Assembly (NCBI GenBank): GCA_028277965.1
Contig: JANQFF010000103.1
Coordinates: forward strand, 35,042 to 99,041
Length of the DNA stretch: 64,000 bases
Direction: 5' to 3'
Source of the DNA: Pseudomonadales bacterium
GTDB taxonomy: Bacteria > Pseudomonadota > Gammaproteobacteria > Pseudomonadales > Azotimanducaceae
Shown: piece after piece, positions 1-8,133 of the stretch
Numbering within the stretch: the stretch's first letter is position 1
How the letters are laid out: the number at the start of each line of letters is the position of its first letter
The notes under the pieces: generated by a model
Databases searched by the model: none
The model's input: the letters and a program-made list of their open reading frames with translations, nothing else
Told to the model about the DNA's origin: nothing
Made by a program: the position numbers and the translations under genes

Positions 1-2001
1 TATCAGGCCGGTCGTCGTGATGATGGGCGGCAGGAGTTCGCGGATGCCGCGGTTAACGGCAGTTGAGGGATCGTAGCCGGAACGCACCAGCTGCTGGATG
101 CGGATCAGCAGGTGCGTCGAGTCATCGAGGACAATTCCAAATGCCATGGCGGCCACGACTGAGCTGCCCATCTCTACCGGGATGCCCAGCGATCCAAGCA
201 CCGCGAGGCCCATGAGAACGGGCAAAGCATTGACGATCACACCGACGGCGGCGAGACGGACTGAGCGAAAGAGGTAATATAGAAGGGCAAAAATCAGGCC
301 TGCCCCAATACTCAGCCCCTTCAGGTTGTCGATCCCGATACGGTGACCGGTTTCGAAAAAACTGGAGACGCGCCCGACAAAGCTGCCATTGATGTCATTG
401 TCCTCGAGGTACCCGGTCACAATGGCTTTCATCTCGTAGTAGTCGTGACTGCCAAGATAGGGAACCTGAAACAGAATCAGCAATCGTTCGCGCGCTTCAT
501 CGACAAACAGTTCCAGATCGTAAGGATCGAACCACAAAATAAGTTGAGCGAAAGAATCAGCATCCTCCGGGAACATCAGGGTAGGTAGCTCGGGATCTTC
601 CGTTATCCGTTGCGTAACTTCTGACATATGGTCGTAAAACCATGAAGCCTGGAACCCGGTGGGATAGTGGTCATAGAGCTTTTCGATGAGTGGTTTCAGA
701 CTCTCCCAGGGGGCGGGATCTTCGGCGTTCTCCACAGTAACCATCAAAGGCAGATTCATACGCCCGAAATACTGTCCCGCGGCATTGAAATCAGCACGTG
801 CAGGATTTGTGTCCGGCAGGTAGTCGGTAGGGCCGTAGTCAATACGGATGTTGTAGAGTCCCCACGCGGTGAAGGTGACAAAAGCACCAAACAGTATCCA
901 TCCGTACAGGGGGCGGGTCAGGACGATGCGCGGAAATGCAAATTGCAGGAGGAAAGGCTGCACGTTTGAGTTCTTCAGGATGGGGAACACGAAGAGGAAG
1001 ACGCCGGCCGTTGTCGCGGCTATCCCCACCACACCCATAAGCGCCAGTGACTGTATATCCGGCGCTGGTGTGAGGCCGGTACAGGCAAATCCAATGGCCG
1101 TTGTGATACCGGCAAACAAAAACGCGTTACGGGTAAACGGCGCGCCTGAAGTTGGAGGTTCTTTACGCTCGACGTAGCCGTAGGTGTGTACCACGAAGGC
1201 ACTCGCAAGCGGAACCAGGAGGAAAACGACGAGCGAGGTGGCTGGTGTCAGCTCCAGACCCACAAGCCCCATGAAGCCATAGGCGGCCCCGAGAACGAAG
1301 AGGTTCAGCAGGAGAGTTGCGAGCACCGCACGCCAGGAACGGGTGGTGATGGCCAGCAACACGAGCATGAGTACAAGCAGAACGGCGACCAGGTTTGAAT
1401 CCTGGGCGACAACCTTCGAAAGCTCCGCGCTCATGATCGGCTCGCCCGTAATGATGATTCGTCCACCGAGGGCTCGAGCCTGTTCAACGTAGGGAGCAGC
1501 GACGCTTCGCAGAGCGTCGCTGACGGTCACAGCATCGTCGTCACCTGCGGCGATCAGGAACAAGGCTGCACCTCGTCCGTTCGGGGAGATCAGAACGTTC
1601 TTGAAGGGCGCGTAGTCCATTGCCGCCTCACAACGGGCTGACGCTGAATCGAATTCCACCTCGGAAAACCGGTAAAGCTCCAGTTCATCGGGTGTGCTGA
1701 CCATGTACCGCGAGGATCTGGACGCGAGGGCCAGGGTCCTGTCGATGAGCGGGTGCTGTTCAAACTCGGCTTCCATGCGTGCGAACAGTTGCCAGCCCTC
1801 GTCGGAGCAGACCAGGTCTTCAAAAACGATCAGGGAACCCTGATCGGAAGGGAATTTCTCGAGGTAGTCGTTGTACCTGGCCACTGATACGGGATCAGTT
1901 GGCAGCATTGCTTCAGCGGCGTCATCGCTGAGTTTGAGCTGTGTCGCCCCGAACAGACTCAACGCAACGATGAGCCCAGTGATAATCAGGCGGATGGTCA
2001 C
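1..2001 (-). CDS. MMPL/RND-superfamily exporter, 3' end cut by window edge
   Basis: The frame is open from a GTG at 2001 to the window edge, giving 667 residues without a stop. The N-terminus is one hydrophobic helix (VTIRLIITGLIVALSLFG). A soluble periplasmic-type domain of about 200 residues follows, then a cluster of membrane helices (for example LVAVLLVLMLVLLAI and LVVFLLVPLASAF). After a second soluble domain a new membrane block begins with GIVLDDSTHLLIR, an acidic TM segment typical of RND/MMPL transporters. This helix/loop alternation is the RND layout; the MMPL-type, single-gene architecture without an adaptor suggests export of lipids or hydrophobic compounds (inference). It begins 9 bases after the purN-like stop, so it is probably the last gene of the maoC-purN-exporter unit. 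The start is a judgement: no ATG lies nearby and the ribosome site is weak. Confidence 0.82.
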   Translation of the reverse strand, partial: MTIRLIITGLIVALSLFGATQLKLSDDAAEAMLPTDPVSVARYNDYLEKFPSDQGSLIVFEDLVCSDEGWQLFARMEAEFEQHPLIDRTLALASRSSRYMVSTPDELELYRFSEVEFDSASARCEAAMDYAPFKNVLISPNGRGAALFLIAAGDDDAVTVSDALRSVAAPYVEQARALGGRIIITGEPIMSAELSKVVAQDSNLVAVLLVLMLVLLAITTRSWRAVLATLLLNLFVLGAAYGFMGLVGLELTPATSLVVFLLVPLASAFVVHTYGYVERKEPPTSGAPFTRNAFLFAGITTAIGFACTGLTPAPDIQSLALMGVVGIAATTAGVFLFVFPILKNSNVQPFLLQFAFPRIVLTRPLYGWILFGAFVTFTAWGLYNIRIDYGPTDYLPDTNPARADFNAAGQYFGRMNLPLMVTVENAEDPAPWESLKPLIEKLYDHYPTGFQASWFYDHMSEVTQRITEDPELPTLMFPEDADSFAQLILWFDPYDLELFVDEARERLLILFQVPYLGSHDYYEMKAIVTGYLEDNDINGSFVGRVSSFFETGHRIGIDNLKGLSIGAGLIFALLYYLFRSVRLAAVGVIVNALPVLMGLAVLGSLGIPVEMGSSVVAAMAFGIVLDDSTHLLIRIQQLVRSGYDPSTAVNRGIRELLPPIITTTGLI

Positions 2002-2010
2002 CCGATGATC

Positions 2011-2607
2011 TCAGTAGTTTGAAACCTGCCGTTGCGCGGCAATTTCAATGAGCGTCTGGACCAGGAGTTTCTGTTCGGCGGACTTGACCCGGTTTTCGAG
2101 GTCCTCGACTGTGTCCCGGGTGCGGACAGGGACTTTGACCTGGGACAGTACGGGGCCGGTGTCGTATTCCGTGTCGACCAGGTGAACGGTTGCACCGGAT
2201 TCCGTTTCCCCGGCGTCGAGCACCGCCTCGTGGACCTTGCGGCCGAAATACCCGAGGCCCCCGAACTTCGGAAGAAGCGACGGGTGAGTATTGAGGATCC
2301 GGCCGTTGAACGCACTGAGCGTTTCAGGCCCCAGCTTTTTCATGTACCCAAGCAGCAGTACCCAGTCGATCTCAGCCTGTTGCAGCGCATGGAGCATGGC
2401 CCTGTCCCTTTCGTCGTCGCCGGGATGGGTTTTGCCGCTGATATGTAGTGTTTCTATGTCTGCATCGGCGGCTCGACGTATGGCACCCGCTTTCGAGTTG
2501 TTGCTCATCACCAGACCGATCTCTGCCGGGACAATGTTGTCTGCGCAGGCATTGATAACTGCCTGGAGCGTGGTGCCTTCATGGGAGGCGAGGACTGCCA
2601 GCCGCAT
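2011..2607 (-). CDS. PurN-like formyltransferase (phosphoribosylglycinamide formyltransferase family)
   Basis: 198 residues, close to PurN size (about 210). The N-terminus MRLAVLASHEGTTLQ resembles the PurN beta strand and GxGSNLQ loop. Catalytic residues of the formyltransferase fold are visible: N106 and H108 in NTHPSLLPKFGG, and D145 in HLVDTEYDTGPV. PurN uses 10-formyltetrahydrofolate to formylate glycinamide ribonucleotide in the cytoplasm. Here the gene sits outside any purine operon, between a MaoC-like protein and an exporter, so it may be a paralogue that formylates another amine (inference). Its ATG overlaps the upstream stop by one base (TGATG), which fixes this start and suggests translational coupling; a longer in-frame extension upstream is rejected for that reason. 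Confidence 0.78.
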   Translation of the reverse strand: MRLAVLASHEGTTLQAVINACADNIVPAEIGLVMSNNSKAGAIRRAADADIETLHISGKTHPGDDERDRAMLHALQQAEIDWVLLLGYMKKLGPETLSAFNGRILNTHPSLLPKFGGLGYFGRKVHEAVLDAGETESGATVHLVDTEYDTGPVLSQVKVPVRTRDTVEDLENRVKSAEQKLLVQTLIEIAAQRQVSNY

Positions 2608-3371
2608 CAGGCAGCGACCCGAAAAATGGCAGTGTGCAGAAGGTCGGTCGTCAGTTCGTCGCCGCGCCAGAAACCCGCGTATATACGGATGAACTGGTGC
2701 CCCTTGCGTTCCCATTTGTCGACGGGAACGGCCCGGATCGCAATGGTGTCGCCAACTTTCAGGGGTGCGTGGTGCCTCGATTCTGTCCCGACGTGGATCC
2801 AGGTTGGCATCACGTACTCGCGGGTCAGAATGGTATTCGCCAGGGAGCACATGAGATGCGGATGGACGTAATCCTTGTAGAGCTCGAGATGATCGTCAAC
2901 TTCCCGGGTGTAGCGGGCGTTTTCTTCAGCGGTCAGAGTGTACTCCCAGGGTGCAAACGGCTGTTCCGGAATGACGGTGTCCCACCCGATTTCAACCCGA
3001 TCCAGCGATTTGAATTCACCCTCCAGCAAATGAACGTAATCTTCTTTTGGAAGGGTGTGGGGGGTTGCGCTTGCGAGTGTCGCCAGCAGATCGCCTGAGT
3101 CGTTGTGACAGGTGACGCCGTCTGCACCCATGGACACGATGAGCCTGTCCCCGTGATAGGCGGGTTTGATCAGACGCAGGTTGTCGACAGAGTGTCCCAG
3201 CCAGTCGGCGCCATACGCCTGAACCAGCGGGTAGGTGAGGTGACCATATACGGCAACACCCGGAACGAGGGCACCCTTGAAGCCATACTTCCGGGCGATG
3301 TCATCGCTGTGAATCCGGTTTTCACTGGATTCGCTGAAGTTGCGCGCACGAACCTCGTACTGTGCCGCCAT
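2607..3371 (-). CDS. MaoC-like double hot-dog protein
   Basis: 254 residues. The N-terminal part contains ENRIHSDDIARKYGFKGALV and then PG, the MaoC/hydratase 2 signature in which H21 and D23/D24 sit at the usual catalytic positions before the GF-G-VPG turn. The C-terminal half (about residues 140-250) looks like a second hot-dog fold with HVGTESRHHAPLKVGDTI. MaoC proteins hydrate or bind enoyl thioesters such as enoyl-CoA. It is followed without a gap by the PurN-like gene and the exporter, an unusual trio. About 120 bases upstream lies dctM, separated by the 43-bp palindrome, so this is probably its own transcription unit. Family call is good; substrate is unknown. Confidence 0.78.
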   Translation of the reverse strand: MAAQYEVRARNFSESSENRIHSDDIARKYGFKGALVPGVAVYGHLTYPLVQAYGADWLGHSVDNLRLIKPAYHGDRLIVSMGADGVTCHNDSGDLLATLASATPHTLPKEDYVHLLEGEFKSLDRVEIGWDTVIPEQPFAPWEYTLTAEENARYTREVDDHLELYKDYVHPHLMCSLANTILTREYVMPTWIHVGTESRHHAPLKVGDTIAIRAVPVDKWERKGHQFIRIYAGFWRGDELTTDLLHTAIFRVAA

Positions 3372-3438
3372 TGGCTCCGATCACTTCCCCTGGACGGGAG
3401 GCGATTGTAGCAATAAATACATCTGAAGGCGTGACAGC

Positions 3439-3481
3439 AAAACTAGTAACAATGGGGTCAGACCCCATTGTTACTAGTTTT
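3439..3481. repeat. 43-bp palindromic repeat, copy 1 (GGGGTCAGACCCC core)
   Basis: Two perfect 21-base arms flank a single central A; the core reads GGGGTCAGACCCC and the ends are AAAACTAG/CTAGTTTT. It lies between the dctM stop and the maoC start. A second copy is at 59447-59489 with one arm substitution. The size, palindromy and intergenic position fit a mobile REP-like element moved by an IS200-like (RAYT) transposase acting elsewhere; that link is inference. As RNA it would form a long hairpin, which could also end dctM transcripts. Confidence 0.9.
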
Positions 3482-3490
3482 GGATGTGTC

Positions 3491-4840
3491 CTATGAATAT
3501 GCCTGGGCCGGCAGCCACGTCACAATCCCATCCCAGTTGAAGATAATCAGCATGCCGACGAGCTGGAGGATGATGAACGGGACAACACCCCGGTAAATTG
3601 TCGTGACCTCTATGCCATCCGGTGCCACACCTTTGAGATAGAAGATTGCAAACCCGACGGGGGGTGTAAGGAAACTCGTCTGCAGACAAACCGCGAAGAG
3701 CACCGTAAACCAGACGGGATCGAAGCCGAGATTGGCAACAACCGGAGAAACCAGTGGCAGCACAATCAGCGTCAGTTCGATCCAGTCGAGGAAGAAACCA
3801 AGTATAAAGGTAGCAATCAGGATGCAGATGATGATCCCTGTGGGCTCGAACGGCAGCCCCAGCAGTACTCCTTCTATAAGCTCATCGCCACCCAGACCAC
3901 GCAGGACGAGCGAAAATGCTGTTGCGCCGAGGAGCACAGCAAAGATGAAGGCGGTTGTGCGGGTGGTTTCCTGGAGTACCTCCGTCATCACCCGACGGTT
4001 CATCTGGCGTTTGATCACGGCGAGCAGAAGCGCTCCCGCAGCTCCGACACCAGCCGCCTCGGTTGGTGTCGCAAGGCCGAAGAAGATACTGCCGAGTACC
4101 GCAAGAATCAGGAAAGCGGGTGGCAGTATCGCTTTGAAGAGATCCCAGGCTGCCTGCAGATCGAACGTCTCCCTGGGGGCCGCGGGTGCAACCCCTGGAC
4201 GGAAGAACCCGACGGTGAGGATATAGGTAATGTAAAGACCTCCCAGCAATATGCCGGGGAACACGGCACCAAGGAAAAGGTCGCCCACACTCATGGCCAT
4301 GCGATCAGCCATGAGCACCAGCATGATGCTCGGCGGAATGAGAATTCCCAGGGTGCCGACGGCGGTGACAGTACCGGTAGCGAGAGATTTGTCGTAACCC
4401 TGCTGCAGCATGACCGGGAGACCCAGGAGTGCCAGGAGGACCACTGAAGCGCCGATGATCCCGGTCGTTGCCGCAAGCAGCAGCCCGATCAGCGTGACAG
4501 TTACGGCAAGTCCGCCGCGCACGCTGCCGAACAATCGGGCGAAGCTTGTCATCAACTGATTGGCGATACCGGAGCGGTCGAGCAGGAGCCCCATGAAAAT
4601 GAACATGGGTAACGCCACCATGACCCAGTTCTCCATTACGTTCCAGATGCGATCAACGGTCAGGGAGGTGTAGTTCCAGTCCATACCGATGGGCAAGGCA
4701 AAATCGACCTGCAACACAACTGCCAGGGCGCTGAAAATCACCGCGAGACCACCGAGAATCCAGGCGACGGGAAAACCGGTGAATACCAGCGCGATGAAGC
4801 TGAAGAACATGAGTACCGCGAGGGTTTCGTTAGCCGGCAT
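3491..4840 (-). CDS. dctM: TRAP transporter large permease (DctM family)
   Basis: 449 residues, the usual DctM length, almost wholly hydrophobic with about 12 predicted membrane helices. Characteristic stretches include FTGFPVAWILGGLAVIF near the N-terminus, the GIIGASVVLLALLGLPVML loop, LGILIPPSIMLVLMADRM and, near the C-terminus, FLTPPVGFAIFYLKGVAP. DctM is the sodium-coupled channel subunit of tripartite ATP-independent periplasmic carboxylate transporters in the inner membrane. The ATG at 4840 overlaps the end of dctQ by 11 bases; an upstream in-frame extension would run through dctQ and is rejected. It is the third gene of a dctP-dctQ-dctM operon. Confidence 0.93.
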   Translation of the reverse strand: MPANETLAVLMFFSFIALVFTGFPVAWILGGLAVIFSALAVVLQVDFALPIGMDWNYTSLTVDRIWNVMENWVMVALPMFIFMGLLLDRSGIANQLMTSFARLFGSVRGGLAVTVTLIGLLLAATTGIIGASVVLLALLGLPVMLQQGYDKSLATGTVTAVGTLGILIPPSIMLVLMADRMAMSVGDLFLGAVFPGILLGGLYITYILTVGFFRPGVAPAAPRETFDLQAAWDLFKAILPPAFLILAVLGSIFFGLATPTEAAGVGAAGALLLAVIKRQMNRRVMTEVLQETTRTTAFIFAVLLGATAFSLVLRGLGGDELIEGVLLGLPFEPTGIIICILIATFILGFFLDWIELTLIVLPLVSPVVANLGFDPVWFTVLFAVCLQTSFLTPPVGFAIFYLKGVAPDGIEVTTIYRGVVPFIILQLVGMLIIFNWDGIVTWLPAQAYS

Positions 4841-5393
4841 CGCTGTCTCTGGTTCTGTCTGGGGCTCTGTCTTGGGATAGAAACAGGAAGTGCCACACGC
4901 GAACGAGGCGCGAGACAACCGCCAGTAAAAGAAGAACAAATCCAACCGGGAGAAATGCCTTGATCAACCAGCGCAGAGGCAAACCGCCTGGAGAGGGTGA
5001 GATTTCGCTCAGTGCGTAGGAAGACGCAACAAAGGGCAGGCTGAAGATAATAACGAGCGCAATAAAAGGGAGCAGAAAGAGCAGGATCCCATACAGCTCG
5101 ATCCAGGCCTGGGTGACAGGAGACATGCGCTCATGCAGCACGTCGACCCGTATGTGGGTGTCCGCCTGATAGGCATAGCTCAGCCCCAGCAGAAATCCGA
5201 TGGAATAGAGGTGCCACTGCAACTCTTCGAATTCGATTCGACCTTCGCTGAAGACATAGCGGAGGAGGACGTTCAGCACGATGACTGCCAGAAGCACAAT
5301 CCATATGACGGACGTCACCCTGCCGACCGCGCTGATGAACGTATCGATGCGGGTCGAGACAGGAGTGTCCGGCAGGTAAGACGAGTCTGCCAT
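4830..5393 (-). CDS. dctQ: TRAP transporter small permease (DctQ family)
   Basis: 187 residues with four hydrophobic segments (about 23-45, 58-75, 98-122, 142-162). LLRYVFSEGRIEFEELQWHL and the downstream ADTHIRVDVL are diagnostic of DctQ, the small membrane subunit that pairs with DctM. Its ATG follows the dctP stop with no intervening base (TAGATG) and its own stop lies inside the start region of dctM, so the three genes are almost certainly cotranscribed. DctQ is poorly conserved in general, but context makes the call secure. Confidence 0.92.
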   Translation of the reverse strand: MADSSYLPDTPVSTRIDTFISAVGRVTSVIWIVLLAVIVLNVLLRYVFSEGRIEFEELQWHLYSIGFLLGLSYAYQADTHIRVDVLHERMSPVTQAWIELYGILLFLLPFIALVIIFSLPFVASSYALSEISPSPGGLPLRWLIKAFLPVGFVLLLLAVVSRLVRVWHFLFLSQDRAPDRTRDSDAG

Positions 5394-6509
5394 CTAGAAA
5401 TCCCGCGGCAGGTACGCGCGCGACTTCCAGTGCGCGTAGTTCGCGCGGAACTCGCGCTGACTTTCCAGGATCTCAGCGAAGCTGGTGTCGTTGGCTGCCT
5501 CCTCCGCGATGACTTCCGCCGATACACGCTCGAGTTCCCGCAGCAACTGTTCAGGTAGAGACTCCGCGGTGACCCCGATGTCGGGAAACCCGGCCATAAC
5601 TTCTCCCTGGAGAGCCTCGGAACGGGAAAGATTTCGCGTCACCCCGGCGGTACAACCCACTTCCAGGATGGCTTTGTCTTCGGCGGACAGTGTGTTCCAG
5701 ATCTCCAGGTTCACAACAAAGTGAGATGCGGTAAACGGCTGGTGCCAGCCAGGGTAGTAATTGAACTTTGCGACCCGGTTGAATCCGAGAGTCTGATCCA
5801 CGATGGGCAACGCATATTCTGAGGCGTCGATGGCACCTTTCTCGAGTGCCTGAAAAATTTCGCCGCCCGGGATCATCGTGACACTCGCTCCCAGGCGCTC
5901 GACAACTTTGCCGCCGAGGCCAGCAAACCGGATTTTCAGCCCTTCCATGTCCTGTAGTGATTCGATGCGCGTCCGGAACCATCCGGCAGTTTCAGGACCG
6001 GTGACCCCGCAATAAATCGGATGAATGTTGTGTGGTTCATACAGCTTTTCCGTAAGCTCTCTCCCACCGGCCTCGTACCACCACGCGCCGTATTCCCAGG
6101 GCTCCATACCAAAGGGCACCGCGCTGACCAGCGGCGATGCAGGTATTTTCCCCTGGTCGTAACCGAGCCAGACGTAGCCCGCTTCCACCTTGCCGTCACG
6201 GACGGCATCTGTGACGGAGAACGCGGGTACAACTTCGCCGGGTTCGAACAGATCCAGTCTGACAGCGCCATTGGAGGCGCGACGGATGATGTCCGCCACG
6301 TACACCGGGTTGTCACCGATGACGGGGAGGGTGGTTTGAAACACCACGGGCACCCGCCAGTGAATACGGGCCGGGGTTTCTCCACCTGCATCAGAAGCCG
6401 CTACCGGGCTCGCCTGGCCTGGCGGCCGAACAGCGAGGCTGCCGATCAATCCCACGACAAAGGCCACCGCAACCGCAATAAAGGCGGTTCTGTTCGTCAG
6501 CTTACTCAC
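5394..6509 (-). CDS. dctP: TRAP transporter periplasmic substrate-binding protein (DctP/TakP-like)
   Basis: 371 residues with an N-terminal membrane or signal segment (TAFIAVAVAFVVGLIGSLAV) leading to the periplasm. The body shows TRAP binding-protein motifs: LKIRFAGLGGKVVERLGAS, GGEIFQALEKGAIDASEY, then LGFNRVAKFNYYPGWHQP. The last two resemble the keto-acid-binding TakP subgroup, which suggests a 2-oxo or similar carboxylate substrate (inference). The first gene of the dctPQM operon, transcribed away from pntAA; the 181-base divergent region holds a 14-bp palindrome that could be its operator. Confidence 0.9.
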   Translation of the reverse strand: MSKLTNRTAFIAVAVAFVVGLIGSLAVRPPGQASPVAASDAGGETPARIHWRVPVVFQTTLPVIGDNPVYVADIIRRASNGAVRLDLFEPGEVVPAFSVTDAVRDGKVEAGYVWLGYDQGKIPASPLVSAVPFGMEPWEYGAWWYEAGGRELTEKLYEPHNIHPIYCGVTGPETAGWFRTRIESLQDMEGLKIRFAGLGGKVVERLGASVTMIPGGEIFQALEKGAIDASEYALPIVDQTLGFNRVAKFNYYPGWHQPFTASHFVVNLEIWNTLSAEDKAILEVGCTAGVTRNLSRSEALQGEVMAGFPDIGVTAESLPEQLLRELERVSAEVIAEEAANDTSFAEILESQREFRANYAHWKSRAYLPRDF

Positions 6510-6597
6510 GTCAATCTGGTCCCCTTAATCCCACTGCATTGTGAAAAGCCACTGTTGAGGATGCAACTTGTATCTCGGGTCTATTCCATCTGGGAAT

Positions 6598-6611
6598 ATG
6601 TTGATCAACAT
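6598..6611. promoter_or_regulatory. Perfect 14-bp palindrome in the dctP/pntAA divergent region
   Basis: The sequence ATGTTGATCAACAT is a perfect palindrome about 90 bases upstream of both dctP (minus) and pntAA (plus). Position and symmetry fit a dimeric regulator site controlling either direction. No regulator gene is adjacent, so the partner protein is unknown. Confidence 0.45.
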
Positions 6612-6631
6612 TAGGGATATTGTTTTCAGGT

Positions 6632-6660
6632 TTGACGCAGGTACACTGCTCCGCTTTATC
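6632..6660 (+). promoter_or_regulatory. Possible sigma-70-type promoter for pntAA
   Basis: TTGACG and TTTATC are separated by 17 bases and end 30 bases before the pntAA ATG. The -35 box is good, the -10 box matches only about half the consensus. An alternative -10 (TACACT, 6642-6647) with a TTGTTT upstream cannot be excluded. Confidence 0.4.
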
Positions 6661-6690
6661 CCGACGACGACAATAATTCAGGGGGGGTCC

Positions 6691-7827
6691 ATGCAGATTG
6701 GGGTGCCTAAAGAAACCTGGCAGGGGGAACTACGGACCGCACTGGTCCCCGCAAACGCCAAAAAGCTGATCAGCAAAGGTTTCTCGATCACTATTGAAAG
6801 CGGAACGGGTACAGCTGCCGGTTTCCCGGATGCGGCCTATGAAGCGGAAGGTGTCACGGTCACTCAGGACAGGTCAGCGGTGCTTGGTGCCGATCTGGTC
6901 CTGCGGGTACGCAAACCCGATGCGGATGAAGTGGCGCAAATCAGGTCAGGCGCCATCAGCATCAGCTTCCTCGATCCGTTCAATGAGCAGGGCCTTGTGG
7001 AAAGCATGGCCTCCCAGGGTGTGACCGCGATATCCATGGAGATGATCCCGCGCAGCACGAGAGCCCAGAAAATGGATGCCCTGTCGTCACAGGCGAACCT
7101 CGCGGGTTACGTTACGGTCGTTCAGGCTGCATTTCACTGCCCCAAGATATTCCCAATGATGATGACACCGGCAGGAACCATCCCACCGGCGCGTGTTTTT
7201 GTGATCGGCGCAGGCGTTGCAGGACTTCAGGCCATTGCAACTGCCAAACGTCTGGGTGCCCGGGTTGAGGCATTCGATACCCGCCCGGTTGTTGCGGAGC
7301 AGGTGCAGTCGCTCGGAGCAAAGTTTGTCGAAATCGACCTTGGAGACACGGGACAGACAGATCAGGGTTACGCCCAGGAGCTCACGCCGGAACAAATCGA
7401 GATGCAACGCGAGGGCCAGAAACAGGTCATCGCGCAGAGTGACGTCGTAATCACGACCGCCCAGGTATTCGGCCGCCCGGCACCGCGCATCGTTGGAAGA
7501 GACATGGTTGAGGGCATGATGCCTGGCAGCGTCGTCATCGACATGGCTGTGGAAACAGGCGGCAACGTCGAGGGATCGGAACTCGACAAGGTTGTCGACA
7601 TCGACGGCGTAAAGGTTGTTGGCCAGGGTAATCTGCCGAGCGAAGTTGCACGTAATGCCAGTGAGATGTATTCCAACAACCTCTTCAACCTCATCGACGA
7701 ATTCTGGGACGACGAAGCAAAAACGCTCAACCTCGATCCGGAGGACGAGATCGTCGAAAGTTGTGTGATCACCCGCGATGGCGCGGTGGTTAACGAAACC
7801 ATCAAAAATATCTACAGCGGAGCTTAG
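6691..7827 (+). CDS. pntAA: NAD(P) transhydrogenase subunit alpha part 1
   Basis: 378 residues, matching the separate PntAA subunit of bacteria with a split alpha chain. MQIGVPKETWQGELRTALVP is the typical N-terminus (related to alanine dehydrogenase) and RVFVIGAGVAGLQAIATAKR is the NAD-binding Rossmann loop; QVFGRPAPRIV and PGSVVIDMAVETGGN follow. It is the peripheral NAD(H)-binding domain dI of the proton-translocating transhydrogenase, which makes NADPH from NADH at the expense of the proton gradient. The ATG at 6691 follows a G-rich ribosome site (GGGGGG); longer starts lack one. First gene of pntAA-pntAB-pntB. Confidence 0.95.
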   Translation: MQIGVPKETWQGELRTALVPANAKKLISKGFSITIESGTGTAAGFPDAAYEAEGVTVTQDRSAVLGADLVLRVRKPDADEVAQIRSGAISISFLDPFNEQGLVESMASQGVTAISMEMIPRSTRAQKMDALSSQANLAGYVTVVQAAFHCPKIFPMMMTPAGTIPPARVFVIGAGVAGLQAIATAKRLGARVEAFDTRPVVAEQVQSLGAKFVEIDLGDTGQTDQGYAQELTPEQIEMQREGQKQVIAQSDVVITTAQVFGRPAPRIVGRDMVEGMMPGSVVIDMAVETGGNVEGSELDKVVDIDGVKVVGQGNLPSEVARNASEMYSNNLFNLIDEFWDDEAKTLNLDPEDEIVESCVITRDGAVVNETIKNIYSGA

Positions 7828-7830
7828 GTC

Positions 7831-8133
7831 ATGGAAGCGGTATTACTCGGTCTTGTTTTGATGCTGTCCATCTTTCTGGGCTTTGAACTCATCTCGAAAG
7901 TCCCGGCCACGCTGCATACACCGCTCATGTCCGGTGCTAATGCAATTTCCGGGATCACAATTGTCGGTGCCCTCATCTCCGCGGGTGCGGAAGTCGATCA
8001 GCTCGCGACAATTCTCGGTGCGCTCGCGGTTGCGTTTGCTTCGGTCAACGTTGTGGGCGGATATCTCGTCACCAACCGCATGCTCAGCATGTTCAAGAAG
8101 AAAGACACAGACCAGCCGGGAGATCAGGGATGA
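7831..8133 (+). CDS. pntAB: NAD(P) transhydrogenase subunit alpha part 2
   Basis: 100 residues, nearly all membrane: FLGFELISKVPATLHTPLMS is a near-invariant PntAB motif, followed by GANAISGITIVGALI and a C-terminal helix. It forms part of the proton-conducting membrane domain dII. It starts three bases after the pntAA stop and its last four bases overlap the pntB start, so the three proteins are made from one message. Confidence 0.95.
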   Translation: MEAVLLGLVLMLSIFLGFELISKVPATLHTPLMSGANAISGITIVGALISAGAEVDQLATILGALAVAFASVNVVGGYLVTNRMLSMFKKKDTDQPGDQG

